Positions 1 through 12,379 of a stretch of 64,000 bases of DNA are shown here, one piece after another. The position numbers were made by a program, and so were the translations under genes. Within the stretch, counting starts at the first letter, position 1. Each line of letters begins with the position of its first letter. The notes beneath the pieces are model-generated. The model was given only the letters and a program-made list of their open reading frames with translations. It was not told where the DNA came from and ran no database searches. The stretch comes from Monarcha castaneiventris obscurior (taxonomy: Eukaryota > Chordata > Aves > Passeriformes > Monarchidae). Location: contig JAMPIT010000894.1 of assembly GCA_026261815.1 (NCBI GenBank), forward strand, positions 55,914,147 to 55,978,146, written 5' to 3'.

Positions 1-3000
1 TAGTTTATAAGCTAAGGAAAAGCAGATTGAGGAAATGTAAGAAAATAGTAATTTAAAATGAAATCAGAGCAAAACACCACAATTTTGAGGAAATATTTCC
101 ATTCATTTCCAAACTAGCGGCTCAGTATATTGAAAAAATATGTGTTTTGGTCTGTGGCAAAGAGCCAGAAATTATGGTCATAGAGTAATCCTGACCCACA
201 GTGACAATAACAGAGTGTTTTCCACCAAAATCAGAGGATTAATACAGCCATAAACTACTGAAAAAACAAAGGCAAAATAAATACAAAGTAGCATATGAGA
301 AATTAGATAAATAAAAAAGTCTTCCAAATCTTTCTCGATTGTGTTTACATGGACATCTCTACAATTGTAATAAATGAATTATTTCAGAGATACATACCCA
401 TTACTGCACTGTATCTTAGTTACCAGCATCAGAACTTATGAGCAGGCGGTCTTGCACACATAAGAAATAGGGTTTTCACTCACCAATAAAGGCAAAATCC
501 ATAATTGAACTGCACTACTGCACTGCCGTATCCATCTTCTTAAGTGGAGTCTCTAAAACCTGCATTTTTAAATCAAAGAATGAAACTGTGGATTATAAAG
601 AAACTGTTGCACCCTTGCTGCAATAAAGCCATTTCTACAGGGAAGGCATTATTTATAATGAATCATAGGGTTATGACAAGTAAGTGGCATTACAAAAAAA
701 ACCAAAAAAACAACCAAAAGCAAGTTTTAAAATTTCCTTATAATCATACCTTATGCAGAAAAGTACTGAATTTAGAAAGGAGAAAGTTGTATGAAAACAT
801 AAACAAACATATTGAAAGTAATTACTGACCTGCAGGAAAATATTTTCTTAAAACAGTTAAAGAAAACCTGTATTTCTTTTAAATGAGCAGCTCAGTAGGG
901 TGGAGCCATTAACATGTTGCATTCATTTTCTGAATGCTACATGGGTAGGATTCATAATCTTAAAAAAACCAAACAAACAACCCCCCAATATCCTAGAGGA
1001 GAGGTGGAAACTGAGGCCAAAACTTCGTTCATTTTGCCCCTAGAGTTTTATCTGCATGACCAAGATTGCAGAGGCCGTAGCAGGAGCTGTTGTCGCCTTT
1101 CCCGAGCTCATTCACACGCCACACTCAGACCTTTCCCCATCCATCCTTCCCTCTGCCACATTAAACATTTAGGTTGCAATTATGAGAAACTGCTCCCTGG
1201 GACAGAGATGGGGAGAAATAATGAATTGTAGCTCGGAGGGATGCCTGAAGTGTGATGACAGTGGGCACTCCCTCACAACCGCAATATAAAACTTCCCTAG
1301 GGATGAAAGGTGTAACAGCACAAATATCCGGATGTAGATCAATATTAAAGAGAATAAATTTCAGCTGAATTGTGGCTTTAGCTATATCGGGGCATTTAAA
1401 GACATCATGTATATTTAATGGACAGCAAGCTGGAGTCATAGAGTCCTTAAAGGAAGGCAGTTTGACTTGGGCATTAATTTTCCATGGGAACTCCGCCATG
1501 CTTTGAAATGGTTCCGTGTGCCTCCCCATCTATTTCATGGACAGGTTTAATTCTGGCAGTGTAAGAAGGATGGATGTCATCATGAGCACACTTCCCTTGA
1601 GATACGCCTGCAAAGGAAAAATTAGTGGATTATAAATATACTTGACAAAACATTTTTATTTGCGTCACTTAGCACCTACTCCAAAATAACTAGGTTTAAG
1701 CAGATTTTTAATAGGACTATACTAATGCCAAGGTTGCATATTTTGGTTCTAGAAACACTGAAAAGATGCATAATTTTTTATTCTATATGATTTAATATCA
1801 TTTTACTCTTTCAGAAAAATTCAAATGGACCTCATCAAAAATTAACAGGGAAAACTTTTCAAGTACATCCCATTATTTTTTATTCTCCATTCACTCTGTA
1901 CTTTAATATAAATACTTCCATTAGTTCAAGGTTAAGAAATACTACTTAAAAGGATCATTTCAAATTATTTGGTCCTGCTTTCTTATTCTATAACTTAAAT
2001 GCAATATCTGTTAAAGTTCATTCACTGTTTTTCACCTTAATTCATTTCCTTTTTCATTTTTCATTCTAATTTTTCACAACCTCCTCAACAGAGGAGTCTA
2101 AAAGCATCAATATGCCACATTTTAATCACTAACGTTCCTGAACTGTTGATATCCAGAAAAGTTAAAATGGAAAAGAAGAAAAAAGGGACCTCTCCCAGAT
2201 ACTCAGTTTATTGTCTTCCTAAGAATAACAAAGGACAGAAGAAAATAGGAGAAAACAAAAGATGATCTGCTTTGAGGGAAGAAATCAAAACTCCTGGATA
2301 ATATAATTTTTTTTTTAATTAATCACTCTAAAATTTATCTCAAAAATGCTTTTCCATTTATGGCTTCTTTTATTATCTTTCTTATTGTGAATGTTCTGTG
2401 AAGTTCCCAAAGTTCTGGTGAAGTAATAAACACACAGAAGTGCTGAATTGAACAGCAGGAATATTTTTATGGAGGGGAGACCCGGGACTTTCTAGCAGAT
2501 GGGGGTTCCAAGATTGCTGCAATAATTTTGCTACATCCCCTTCTCTGAGAACAGTACAAATGTCTGGCCTCCATAAAAGTGCTAAGAGGGTAATAAGAAG
2601 CTGTTTAAATTTACCAATAGAGGAATCAATATGCAGAGGACATTGTCAGCAGGACAGATCTGTTTGGGCCTCCTAGAGAGACTGAAATACACCTGCACTT
2701 CACCATCACCTGTCCACTGCATTCTTCAAGGCAGAAATTATGAAGTCTTCCAAAAAGAATTTTCATTCTGTGGGAAATGTTTAAGGCTCTGGTCACAGCA
2801 CAATCAAGAACTGACCTTAGGAATCATTAGCACTGTCTTAAAAGCCTGAGTGAAAACATGAGTTCAGAAAGTTAAGCGGCCTAATCGTTAATTTATTGAA
2901 CTAAAAATAATATTTGACCCTGAAAATATTCCTAAGAGATGAAATTAGTGTAGATTACTAACAAATTGCTAGTGGACGAGGCTTTTCAAGCCATTTATGT

Positions 3001-3730
3001 ACATAAGTCTCCTCAAGTGAATAATCAAATTTACAAATGTGCAAGCAATTCTTCATAAATATGCAAAACCAAGTCCTTTTACAGCATCAAAGTCCCACTT
3101 TGATAGTTATTAAGTCATCACCCAAAAAAGAATGCTAGAAGAACACTAAAGTGACAAATGTCAATCATGTAAAATCTATCAAGCCCCAGCATAAAATCCG
3201 TGTTTAGGTACTGTAATATTGTTATGATCATGTTTATCCACTGAATCACTGGCTAATTCCATTTACAGATTAATTGTTCTCATTAAGCAAGAAGCCATTA
3301 GGTATTTTCAGTATTTTTTTCACTAGCAAGCAGCTCCGTAATCTGCTTACTGAACACTGTTCAGACTTCAATGATAAAATTATTCTTTTGCTCATGGGAT
3401 TTTTTAAGATACTTTTCACAAATCCTAACGTAGTTTCACAGCTACCAGGAGGTAAGGGGATGGTAGAGCCATTTTGCAAATGGGGAGCTGACACCTGCAG
3501 AAGTTATGATCAAAATTTAATTTGTGGATCCAAGTTAAGGGCCTTCCATTAGATTTTTCAGTGATCCTTATAATGTAAAACTACATTGAACATTTCCAGT
3601 GCTTCTGTTACTCCTAGGAATGTTTAGAAATCAGATCACTAAACCACAAAGAACACAATTAGAAGGTTCTAATCACTCAAAGTTGTCATTTTTTTGTTAA
3701 CAGCACTTCGTGAGCTATCAAAAATATCCC
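1..3730. other. AT-rich non-coding stretch
   Basis: This stretch has no recognisable gene or mobile element. It is AT-rich with short A and T runs, for example an A-rich tract near 694-720. The short open frames here have no family motif and no convincing splice flanks. A GAG|GTAAGG donor-like site ends near 3452 and follows an open frame of about 40 codons, but the acceptor side is poor, so I do not call an exon. I read it as intergenic or intronic DNA. Confidence 0.6.
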
Positions 3731-3812
3731 ACAGAATGGATTTTTGATTTGGTTTTTTGTTGGGGTTTTTTTTTGGTTTTTTTTGTTTGTTTATTTTTGT
3801 TGTTGTTGGCTT
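3731..3812. repeat. T/G-rich low-complexity tract
   Basis: About 80 bases consist almost only of T runs broken by G or GG, ending in TTGTTGTTG. Such tracts can be simple-sequence drift or the tail of an old retroelement. No element body can be recognised next to it. Confidence 0.7.
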
Positions 3813-6800
3813 AATTTAGTAAGCTTTGACAGGCATCTGCTTTAAGCTAGAACTTGTTAAACTCAATGGTCCCAAGTCATCTACTTCAAGTGAATGTCCT
3901 GGCACCCCGGGATGTTGCAGCATCAGCACCAGGAACATGGACAGGAGATTCTCCTCTCCTTCAGTTCCCACCATCTGGGACTGATTGAGGGAAACCCCTG
4001 GTCAGGTTCTGCAGCTCCAGCCTCCAACATGTCCAGTACAGATGAAAAGCCTTAGAAGATTTAAGCTGCTAACCTAACACACCTTTCCTGCACATGTGCA
4101 AAGTGCAATTTTTTGCAGCCTTATAAGTTGGTTACATTTGGGGTATTTTCAGCAAATGTCACATTCCTGATTCCCTGCCAGATTTCAAATCCTGGTCCAA
4201 ATTATTAACATATGAAATTTCTCTTCAGCTTAATACCACTGGTTTTTTGAGCAGCATTGTTCTCAAAAATACAGTCATTTTAGCCACAAATTTCTATGCT
4301 ATTTCTAAGAAAACACCTTGGGAAAGGGGAAAAAAGTATCTGCCTGAGAAATTACCATGTGACAAGGCTACAAGCATACCACTTTCTTGCCCATAAGCAT
4401 CACCAGCAGTTACATCCATAATATATAGATGAAATATGTGGGGAAAGACTCAAACAGGGTCATGAGCAAGCAATCCAAATTAGCCAAGGCAGCACTGTAA
4501 GGATTCGGTGTTATTTTTATAGTCACTGTGGGTTGTTCCTCTGTTTCCACTTTGTTCTGATGAAGCTAATTTTAGAGGGTTTTTGGTCCAATTTCCTCCT
4601 TTTCAGGCTCTCTAATTAGGTACAAAAGAATTCCAGCTTTATGACAGGGCTTAAAGTGGTTCATCAGTTTTAATATGTCAGTAGTAAATCTGCTCACACG
4701 TCACCCTTCTGAGGGGGAACAGAAACTCTGAGGCTGGTTCCAAATTTACTCCCCTTTACATCAGAAGAGCCTTCAGAGAACTTTACCAAACAAATACAGC
4801 TAGAGACAAAATATTAGTTGATCTGCAAGCACCAGTATTAAATACTTTTATTATTGAAGTTATAGCTCTATTTTTTTCAGTCCAGGATTTAATGCACTCT
4901 CCAGCCAAGTGATGGAGCTGAGCCCTAAATGTCACAGCAGGCACAACACAGTGACCCCAGGACAGATGAGGAGGTGGCAGAGCACCTTTTGGTCTTGCTT
5001 CTTCATTTTCCAACATATTCACACCCACCACTGGTGGATAAAAGCATTACCTTAATCCTAATTTTATGTTCTTTAGCTTAAAGCACCTCTAGCATGCCTA
5101 AAAAAAGAAATATTTCAAAAAAAATGACAGACATATAAATCTAAGACTCTTTCTTTCTTAGCAGTTCTTAACTGGCAAATGCTAACTCCTCATCCTTACG
5201 CATGATACACTGAAGGAGAAAATTTGTCTTTGTGTTTATTATCACCACGCTCACACCCTATTTTATTTTAGAAGTAAACAATGTGAGTGTATCATTTTAC
5301 GGATCAAAAATAAAGTCAACAGGCATTTTTATTTTGAAAATTACATCAATTAAAACAGTTAACTGCAGCTCAACAAAATAATAAAATTAATGGGAAAATC
5401 TGAAAGAGATTCCTATTTAAATATAATTTTAAATTTTCTAATTGACATCCTCTTACATAAATTTCTTCCCTCCCATTACTTGAAAAATTAGGACACAGGG
5501 TTATTTTAGGAAACTCCAGAATACATGAGTGCTAGGTCTGCATGCAGCACCAGTGCTCTTGCAAATCAATATAAATACAGGATGCAGCATCCTACACAGC
5601 CAATAATCTAAAAAGCATGTTTTCAAACACCATAAATATTAACTTGGAAATTTATCTTAGAATTATCTAACAATAACAGGTCTGAATTGTTCTACACTGC
5701 CATAAAATTGCACTTTTTGAAGGCTCTCATTTCCCCACATAGCTTCTGATGACTGTGATGGCATTTGGAGATCACCACCTGTCACTGTCATATGGTGATG
5801 TGATGCTAATAATAAACATTATGCCTTCTGTACTGTTTTTTGAACTTGGTCATGTTCTATGACTTCCTCTTCTGGAACATTAAATGTAGCATCTCAAAAA
5901 AAGAGTTATTAATGTTTTAGTTGGAAGATTGTTATTATTTTAATTGCAATCTGATGTTTCTTCTACTCAGGAGAAATGTAGACTTCACAAAAAAAGTCTT
6001 GAAACCATGGTGAAGAATCACCTGTATTAAGTGAGGATAGAATTAGGAGAACAGAAGATTCAGTCTGCTCTTGCACAGTCCTCAGCACTAGTTCAGTGTA
6101 GCAATTTAATATGAAGTATAACTGTGCCAATGCACACAGAGCTGTAAAAGACAATCTCCCTGGGGAAACAGAATTATCTAGGAGTGGACACTTAGATACA
6201 GAATTGATCACAAATAGTGTAAACATAATCCAATATGTTTAAGAATCTATTCTTACTTTGAAAAATCATATTTATGTATGCAACCAATTCAACATTAAGT
6301 TCAAGTTTAGCAGAGATGTCCAAGAGTTTAACTAGCATAAGATGTCAACCTTTTTCTGTTGTCAATTGACAAGCTGATGAAAATGGAACACTTTAAATTG
6401 GCACAATATTCTTAATCGTGTTTCAGGGGGTATTTCATACTTCCAACAGTTTCCAGTTCCTTTTTACTAATAAATCTATTAAAAATAAAATAAAAATAGA
6501 CCTTAAAATGTTGCATTTAATGGGAATTATATGTCTAAACTTTCTAAATTGCTTTTGTAACAGTTTAAAGATCATTGCTTCTTTTCTGGTCATTTTGATT
6601 GTGAAAAGAAATGTTCACTTTTTCTTTTGCAGGTGCCTTTCATTCACTTAAAATTTAACTGAAGCCTCCTCTGAGAACTCTCTATCTGTTCCCACTTTTA
6701 ATGTGGTGTTAAAAGCATCCAGAAGCTCCTCTTGGCTTAGATCTGCCTGAAGTTCTCAGCTTCAGCTCACTCTGTGATCACTTTAGGAGGGAGAGACCCA

Positions 6801-9250
6801 AATTCGATATAGCTCAGAGGTCTGAATCTAAAAATCAACATGCACAGCAAGACACACAACACAGACTCAAAAGCAAAATGGCCAGGTTTGGTGGTAATGA
6901 AACCCTGGAGAAGTAATTTGCAAACCCTGGAGAAGTAATTTTGACGGAAGAGTTCAAAGGGTGGCTAGAGGTTCAGAGCTAAACTGCAGCAAGACAGAAG
7001 CAGCAGGGACTAACTCAGGTGTGGCAGTTTTTAAGACACCACCATAATTCCTTGTCTGTCGTATCCAATGATTCAAGAAATAAAATATCTCACAGTAATT
7101 TCTGTAGTGAAGGAATTTTCTACTGCCACATACAATCTGCTATGCTGAACTGCACATCTATTTGGAACCTCCAGGCTCTTTTGGAAAACCCATAAATAGG
7201 GAAAAAAACTTATTACTTCCCTTAATTTGGGGAAGATTATCATCATATTCTATCCATTCAAAAGTCTTTGCTTCACTTTTGACCCAATCCAAGAAAACCT
7301 TTTTCTATCCAATTTACAGCTCTGCAATTTTGCTGCTTGTAACGAACAAATAGATTGAAAAGGAGAATTTGCCAAGATATGGCAGTCCCAAACACAAAAT
7401 AACTAATATGATATGGGAAGAAATCATCAGTGTGGTGGAAAACTGTGTCTGGGAAATCTTGTTTCTAGACCCAGTGACAAACTTGTTGCTGTTCCAGGTA
7501 ATTGATCCATGATTCAATCATGAAGCTAAAAGAAAATGCTTAGCCTGTTGCTATAGAGGTTCTCAAAAGTCCTGCCAGAGCTAGGAACACACAGAACAAA
7601 ATTTGGGAAGATCCTAAATGGATCTGAATGGTTCCCATTCATGCCCAGAGGCAAGCATGCACAAGTCTCTGTAAGAGAGATTCCTGAAATCAAAAAAGAT
7701 AGAAGTCTGGAACCATTACATTACAGCCTAGCATCCTTTGGGAAATGCAAGACATGCCTAGAACTGCTTTCTTTTCAAAGGATATCCTACATTCTATATT
7801 TATAGAGATATTTCTCTATCCGTAGGAGTCTTCAGATCACTTTATATACAAATCAAATTTTCATTCACAGGCGTAATTAGGAATTAGTAAACCTAAGTCC
7901 TAATGATATGTGTCATTCTGAGCAAGTGCTTTGAAAATGCCAAATGATACACATGCTAAATTATAACTGTGGCAAATTATTTAAAAAAAAAAAAAAAGAA
8001 GAAAATATACTTGCTCAGATATTCCATATATTTGCTCAGAAGAAATGTCTTGCATTTTTAATGTACATTGCTGATGAAACCCTCTGGGTCTGGAAACGGT
8101 CTCCACATCTGCATTCCACTGTCATCGTTTGTGCTCCAGCATTTTTACAAATTACACCTGTAGCTAATTGTATGGTTGACACATCATGGAAAATCTCTGC
8201 ATTTACATTTTCTCCTTGCTATTTTGATGATTACCATTAAGTTGTTCAGGCTGTGCTCGGAGTGACTTGCTCCTTGCTCCCTAGATATAAATACAATTAA
8301 TTACATTGTCCAACCATCATTCAATTGTACTTCAATTTATGTTTCTATTTTGTAAAATAAAAATCCTAGTCACATCAGGTTTGGATTGCAATCCATATAA
8401 CCAGAGCAGCCCTGCTACAATGCCAGGACTTGGACACACACAGGAAACTGTGTCCCATGTTTAATTTTTGGGTCAGCAGGTGTCCTTTCTAAGCCTGCTT
8501 TACCAGACACCCTTTTTATCATAGATCCTTATCAAACTGTGTGGCTCAAAGCTGTGCATTGCCCAGATCAGATGGGTGCTACTTATCAATCAGTTCATTT
8601 TCTGTGGCAGAACCAGCTTTATTTATAATCACTTGGCATGCTATTGAGACAGATATTCGCAGACCAATGCTTAGATTTCATAACTGTGGGAATATTGTGG
8701 TTTATGACTTACAAAATTAAAGAGTTTCATATTGTTTGCCTGTTTGTTTAACACATGACTTCCAAAATGCAAGGCATTTCTAGTGCCTAGGTTAATGTAT
8801 CACTTACAGCAAGATATTAACAGAGGTACTATCAGCACTGCATGGTCTATACTTTTGAATAATTTGTGCAAAAAAAAGTTGTAGTAATGGAATATCAACA
8901 AGAAACTCTCAAGTATCTTGTTCAGTGGTGATGGAATTCTCTGAAAGGACTTCTCCACTGAATTAATAATTCATCAGATATAAAGAGTATCAAACAGTTG
9001 GATTGATGTGTTATCATTACTACAGGCTAAAATTCCCAATCCAAAAATTAAAACCAAAAAAAAAAAAGAAAAAAGAATTTATATTGCTGTTGCCTTGCAC
9101 TGTGAGATTCATCTGGCCAAATGTGGATATCTAAAATGTAAAAAAAGTTTTATTTTTTTTTAAAAAACCTCCATCTCAGCTCTTCCTTTTAAGTTCCATT
9201 AATAGGCAGCAGAACAAAAAAGGAACACTTAAATTAACCATATCTTAAGA
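3813..9250. other. AT-rich non-coding stretch
   Basis: This is unique AT-rich DNA without a supported gene. It holds one short tandem duplication near 6900 and an A14 run near 7983. Homeodomain-type AATTAATTA strings occur near 8296. No CR1 or LTR similarity stands out. The interval is consistent with intronic or intergenic DNA. Confidence 0.6.
6900..6942. repeat. 22-bp tandem duplication (2 copies)
   Basis: A 22-base unit beginning AAACCCTGGAGAAGTAATTT occurs twice head to tail, and the copies differ only at the end of the second. This is a small local duplication, probably from replication slippage. Confidence 0.85.
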
Positions 9251-9281
9251 ATGTTTTTTTTTCTTTTCCTTATCTTTGAAG

Positions 9282-9344
9282 GGAGCTCGAGGCGACTGGC
9301 TCAGACAGATATCAGACACAGACATCATAGACATCAAAAGGGAG
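9282..9344 (+). CDS. candidate isolated 63-nt internal exon, protein not recognised
   Basis: A long pyrimidine-rich tract at about 9253-9278 ends in an AG at 9280-9281. The next 63 bases run to a GAG followed by a GTGAGA donor at 9345. The segment is exactly 21 codons. In phase 0 it reads GARGDWLRQISDTDIIDIKR and then E, with no stop. A second frame is also open. The segment is richer in G+C and CpG (CGAGGCGAC) than its surroundings, as expected of coding sequence in an AT-rich intron. I do not recognise the peptide. The Gly-Ala-Arg-Gly-Asp start could follow a Gly-X-Y collagen-type repeat, but that is only a guess. No neighbouring exon of the same quality lies on this strand. A chance acceptor, open frame and donor is the main alternative. 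A second, weaker donor (AAG|GTGAAC) about 38 bases on would give a longer exon. Confidence 0.35.
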
Positions 9345-9929
9345 GTGAGAGAAAATATAGTCGGAGAATTTGTCTTGGCAAGGTGAACAGGATTCTCACA
9401 TCACACAAGTCTTCAAAAAGAGCACTTAGGTATCCACATGAAGTTAAAGAAATGAAATATTGCATGGACTAGCTCTGGTAACAGATGCCTTGCTGCGAGC
9501 TCCCACTGCTGTGACGTAAGTGGACCTCCTACGTGGGCAAAACAGGCAAGATATACCTGAACTTTATATCCGGATTTTTCCCACTAAAATCATAAACATG
9601 CTGAAAAACGAGATGTCACCTTCTGAATCTGAAATGCTCATGCTGCAGCCAACACAAGTGAGTGACATGCATCTACAGAACATCCCTTCCTCCAGCGCTC
9701 CTGCACTTGATCTTCTGCAAATCAGGCTCCTCCGCGTGGCACAGCCATGCTGTGTCCCCAGGAAGTTCTGGGGCTGTCTGTGACTGGGACATACATAAAA
9801 CATAAACCCAGGAGCCACTGGAGCTGCCAGACAGAACAGCAGTCTGGCTGCCACTGCTGGAGCTCTTTGTCCCATCCCTTCACAGACTCCCTCATTAGCA
9901 AGGTTTAGCCATTTAGTGCTGTGTCTGCG
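9345..9929. other. unique DNA between exon candidate and minisatellite
   Basis: This is moderately GC-richer DNA than the window average. It contains a GAC|GTAAGT donor-like sequence at about 9514, but no good partner acceptor or conserved protein. The 147-codon minus-strand frame that crosses into the minisatellite shows no recognisable domain, and I take it as chance. Confidence 0.5.
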
Positions 9930-11204
9930 CCTCATCCATGGCATTACCTGGGAAAACATCCTTGTCTCTGCACACAGAAGCTGAGCACCATCAGCCATTC
10001 CTTCCAAGCCTCACACTGAGCCTCATCCATGGCATTACCTGGGAAAATGTCCCTGTTCTCTGCACACAGAAGCTGGGCACTATCAGCCATTCCTTCCAAG
10101 CCTCAGACTGGGCCTCATCCGTGGCATTACCTCGGAAAACGTCCCTGACTCTGCACACAGAAACTGAGCACCATCAGCCATTCCCTCCAAGCCTCACACT
10201 GAGCCTCATCCATGGCATTACCTGGGAAAATATCCCTGTCTCTGCACACAGAAACTGAGCACCATCAGCCATTCCTTCCAAGCCTCACACTGAGCCTCAT
10301 CCATGGCATTACCTGGGAAAATATCCCTGTCTCTGCACACAGAAGCTGGGCACTATCAGCCATTCCTTCCAAGCCTCAGACTGGGCCTCATCCGTGGCAT
10401 TACCTGGGAAAATGTCCCTGTCTCTGCACACAGAAGCTGAGCACTATCAGCCATTCCTTCCAAGCCTCAGATGGAGCCTCATCCATAGCATTACCTGGAA
10501 AAACGTCCCTGTGTCTGCACACAGAAGCTGAGCACCATCAGCCATTCCTTCCAAGCCTCAGACTGAGCCTCATCCACAGCGTTACCTGGGAGTACGTCCC
10601 TGACTCTGCACACAGAAGCTGAGCACTATCAGCCATTCCTTCCAAGCCTCAGACTGGGCCTCATCCACGGCATTACCAGGGAAAATGTCCCTGTCTCTGC
10701 ACACAGAAGCTGGGCACTATCAGCCATTCCTTCCTGGCCTCAGACTGAGCCTCATCCACAGCGTTACCTGGGAAAAAGTCCCTGTCTCTGCACACAGAAG
10801 CTGGGCACCATCAGCCATTCCTTCCAAGCCTCAGACTGAGCCTCATCCACGGCATTACCAGGGAAAATATCCCTGTCTCTGCACACAGAAACTGAGCACT
10901 ATCAGCCATTCCTTCCAAGCCTCAGACTGGGCCTCATCCATGGCATTACCTGGAAAAACGTCCCTGTCTCTGCACACAGAAGCTGAGCACCATCAGCCAT
11001 TCCTTCCAAGCCTCAGATTGAGCCTCATCCATGGTATTACCTGGGAAAACGTCCCTGTCTCTGCACACAGAAACTGAGCACCATCAGCCATTCCTTCCAA
11101 GCCTCACACTGAGCCTCATCCATGGCATTACCTGGTGAAATGTCCCTGTTTCTGCACACAGAAGCTGAGCACCATCAGCCATTCCTTCCACGCCTCAGAC
11201 TGAG
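9930..11204. repeat. 91-bp minisatellite, 14 tandem copies
   Basis: Fourteen head-to-tail copies start at 9930, 10021, 10113, 10204, 10295, 10386, 10477, 10568, 10659, 10750, 10841, 10932, 11023 and 11114. Thirteen are exactly 91 bp and the second is 92 bp, with an extra T. Each copy starts with CCTCATCCATGGCATTACC or a close variant, has CTCTGCACACAGAAGCTGAG in the middle and CCATTCCTTCCAAGCCTC near the end. Most differ from one another at only a few positions. Shared variants show growth in blocks. Copies 2, 5, 8 and 11 all carry ACTATC together with a CTGGG ending. Copies 3 and 6 share CCGTGG. Copies 8/10 and 9/11 pair up by CCACAGCG and ACCAGGG. Because 91 is not a multiple of three, open frames of 100-146 codons over the array pass through all frames of the unit. 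They look non-coding. Confidence 0.97.
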
Positions 11205-12359
11205 CTGCACTCTATCTTTTCAGCTGGTGTTGTCCAACAGCACATCACACAGAGCTGTTTGTACAAAGGAAATAATTGCTGTTTGGTCTTGTTTTCATTT
11301 GCTCTCTGTACTTACTCCAACGTTTATAAGAGGAACAGAAGAGCCAGTTGAGAGAAGCATAGTGAAAATATGCGCTTCCTTGAAGAGGCATGAGAAACAA
11401 TATCATGCTGTCCTGCTTCCAGACATCCTGAAACCACTGTGGAAAGTAAAACATACTGATTATCTTCTAAATCTACTTTTTTTCCACTTTCACTCTGTTA
11501 ATTTCCATCCCATTTTAAGTAACAATGTAAGAGTGCTTTACCTGTGCTTATCAAAAGCCTGAGTTAAACACATTCTTGGCACGGCAGTGAAAAGGGGCAG
11601 TGCCCTCTCCATGAGTGTGTGCCTGCCTGAACATCATATTTCACATTTATATTCTGCCTGGAAGTTGTCAGATATATTATGTCATGTCCAGTAAGTGCTT
11701 TGTAAACACCATCATATTTTAGCAAGAGCAATCTCTTCCTGTGTGTCTGCATAAGGTGATACATCTCAGCAAATAAAACTTCTGATTGAATGATTACTTC
11801 CATATCTGCTTTGTTTTCCTTATGATATTAGTTCTTGAAATATTGAAATTTTTACTTCATGTCTCTACACTACTTCTAGCCTACTGATGGCACAGAGCAA
11901 ATTTGACTCAAACATTTTACTCCTATCTTGAAATTAACTTTCTCGAGGCAATTTCAGCCTTTTTCATTTAAATACATCTAGGTAATTTTGCTCCTCATCT
12001 GGGTAAGTTGAAGGGAGGATTTTTGTATCATTGCTGATTTGAAACCTCTAACACCAATTGTCTTAAAACCACATCATATAGACAGTAGAAGTGCAGCTTC
12101 TGTTTCAAGATGTCAGTCAAAACATTTCCCCCCAGCTCTGATTTATACAGGTAGCATTAAAACACAGCATGTTTTCCCCTGTCAAGATTTAAGACATAGA
12201 ATTTCCACTAAGATAGCTCCATACCCACTACTTGGTATAAATTCACTTTAATGTTGAACCATACTTGTGACACACACATTTTTTGGATTTTTTTAATGAA
12301 CTTGGCTTAAGGTCTGGGCTAACAAAAGGATTGAAAAACTTTACACTTTTATAATTTAA

Positions 12360-12379
12360 TTTTTTTTTTTTTTTTTTTT
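12360..12379. repeat. T20 homopolymer
   Basis: Twenty consecutive T. No retrocopy body can be recognised on either side, so it is best treated as a simple repeat. Confidence 0.9.

Noticed and set aside
3331..3452. Open frame ending in GAG|GTAAGG, considered as an exon
   Set aside because: The acceptor side (ACTAGCAAGCAG) has a poor branch and pyrimidine context, and the peptide is not recognisable.
9564..10007. 147-codon minus-strand open frame
   Set aside because: It runs into the minisatellite, has no recognisable domain and no convincing splice flanks. Frames of this size are expected by chance across 64 kb and six frames.
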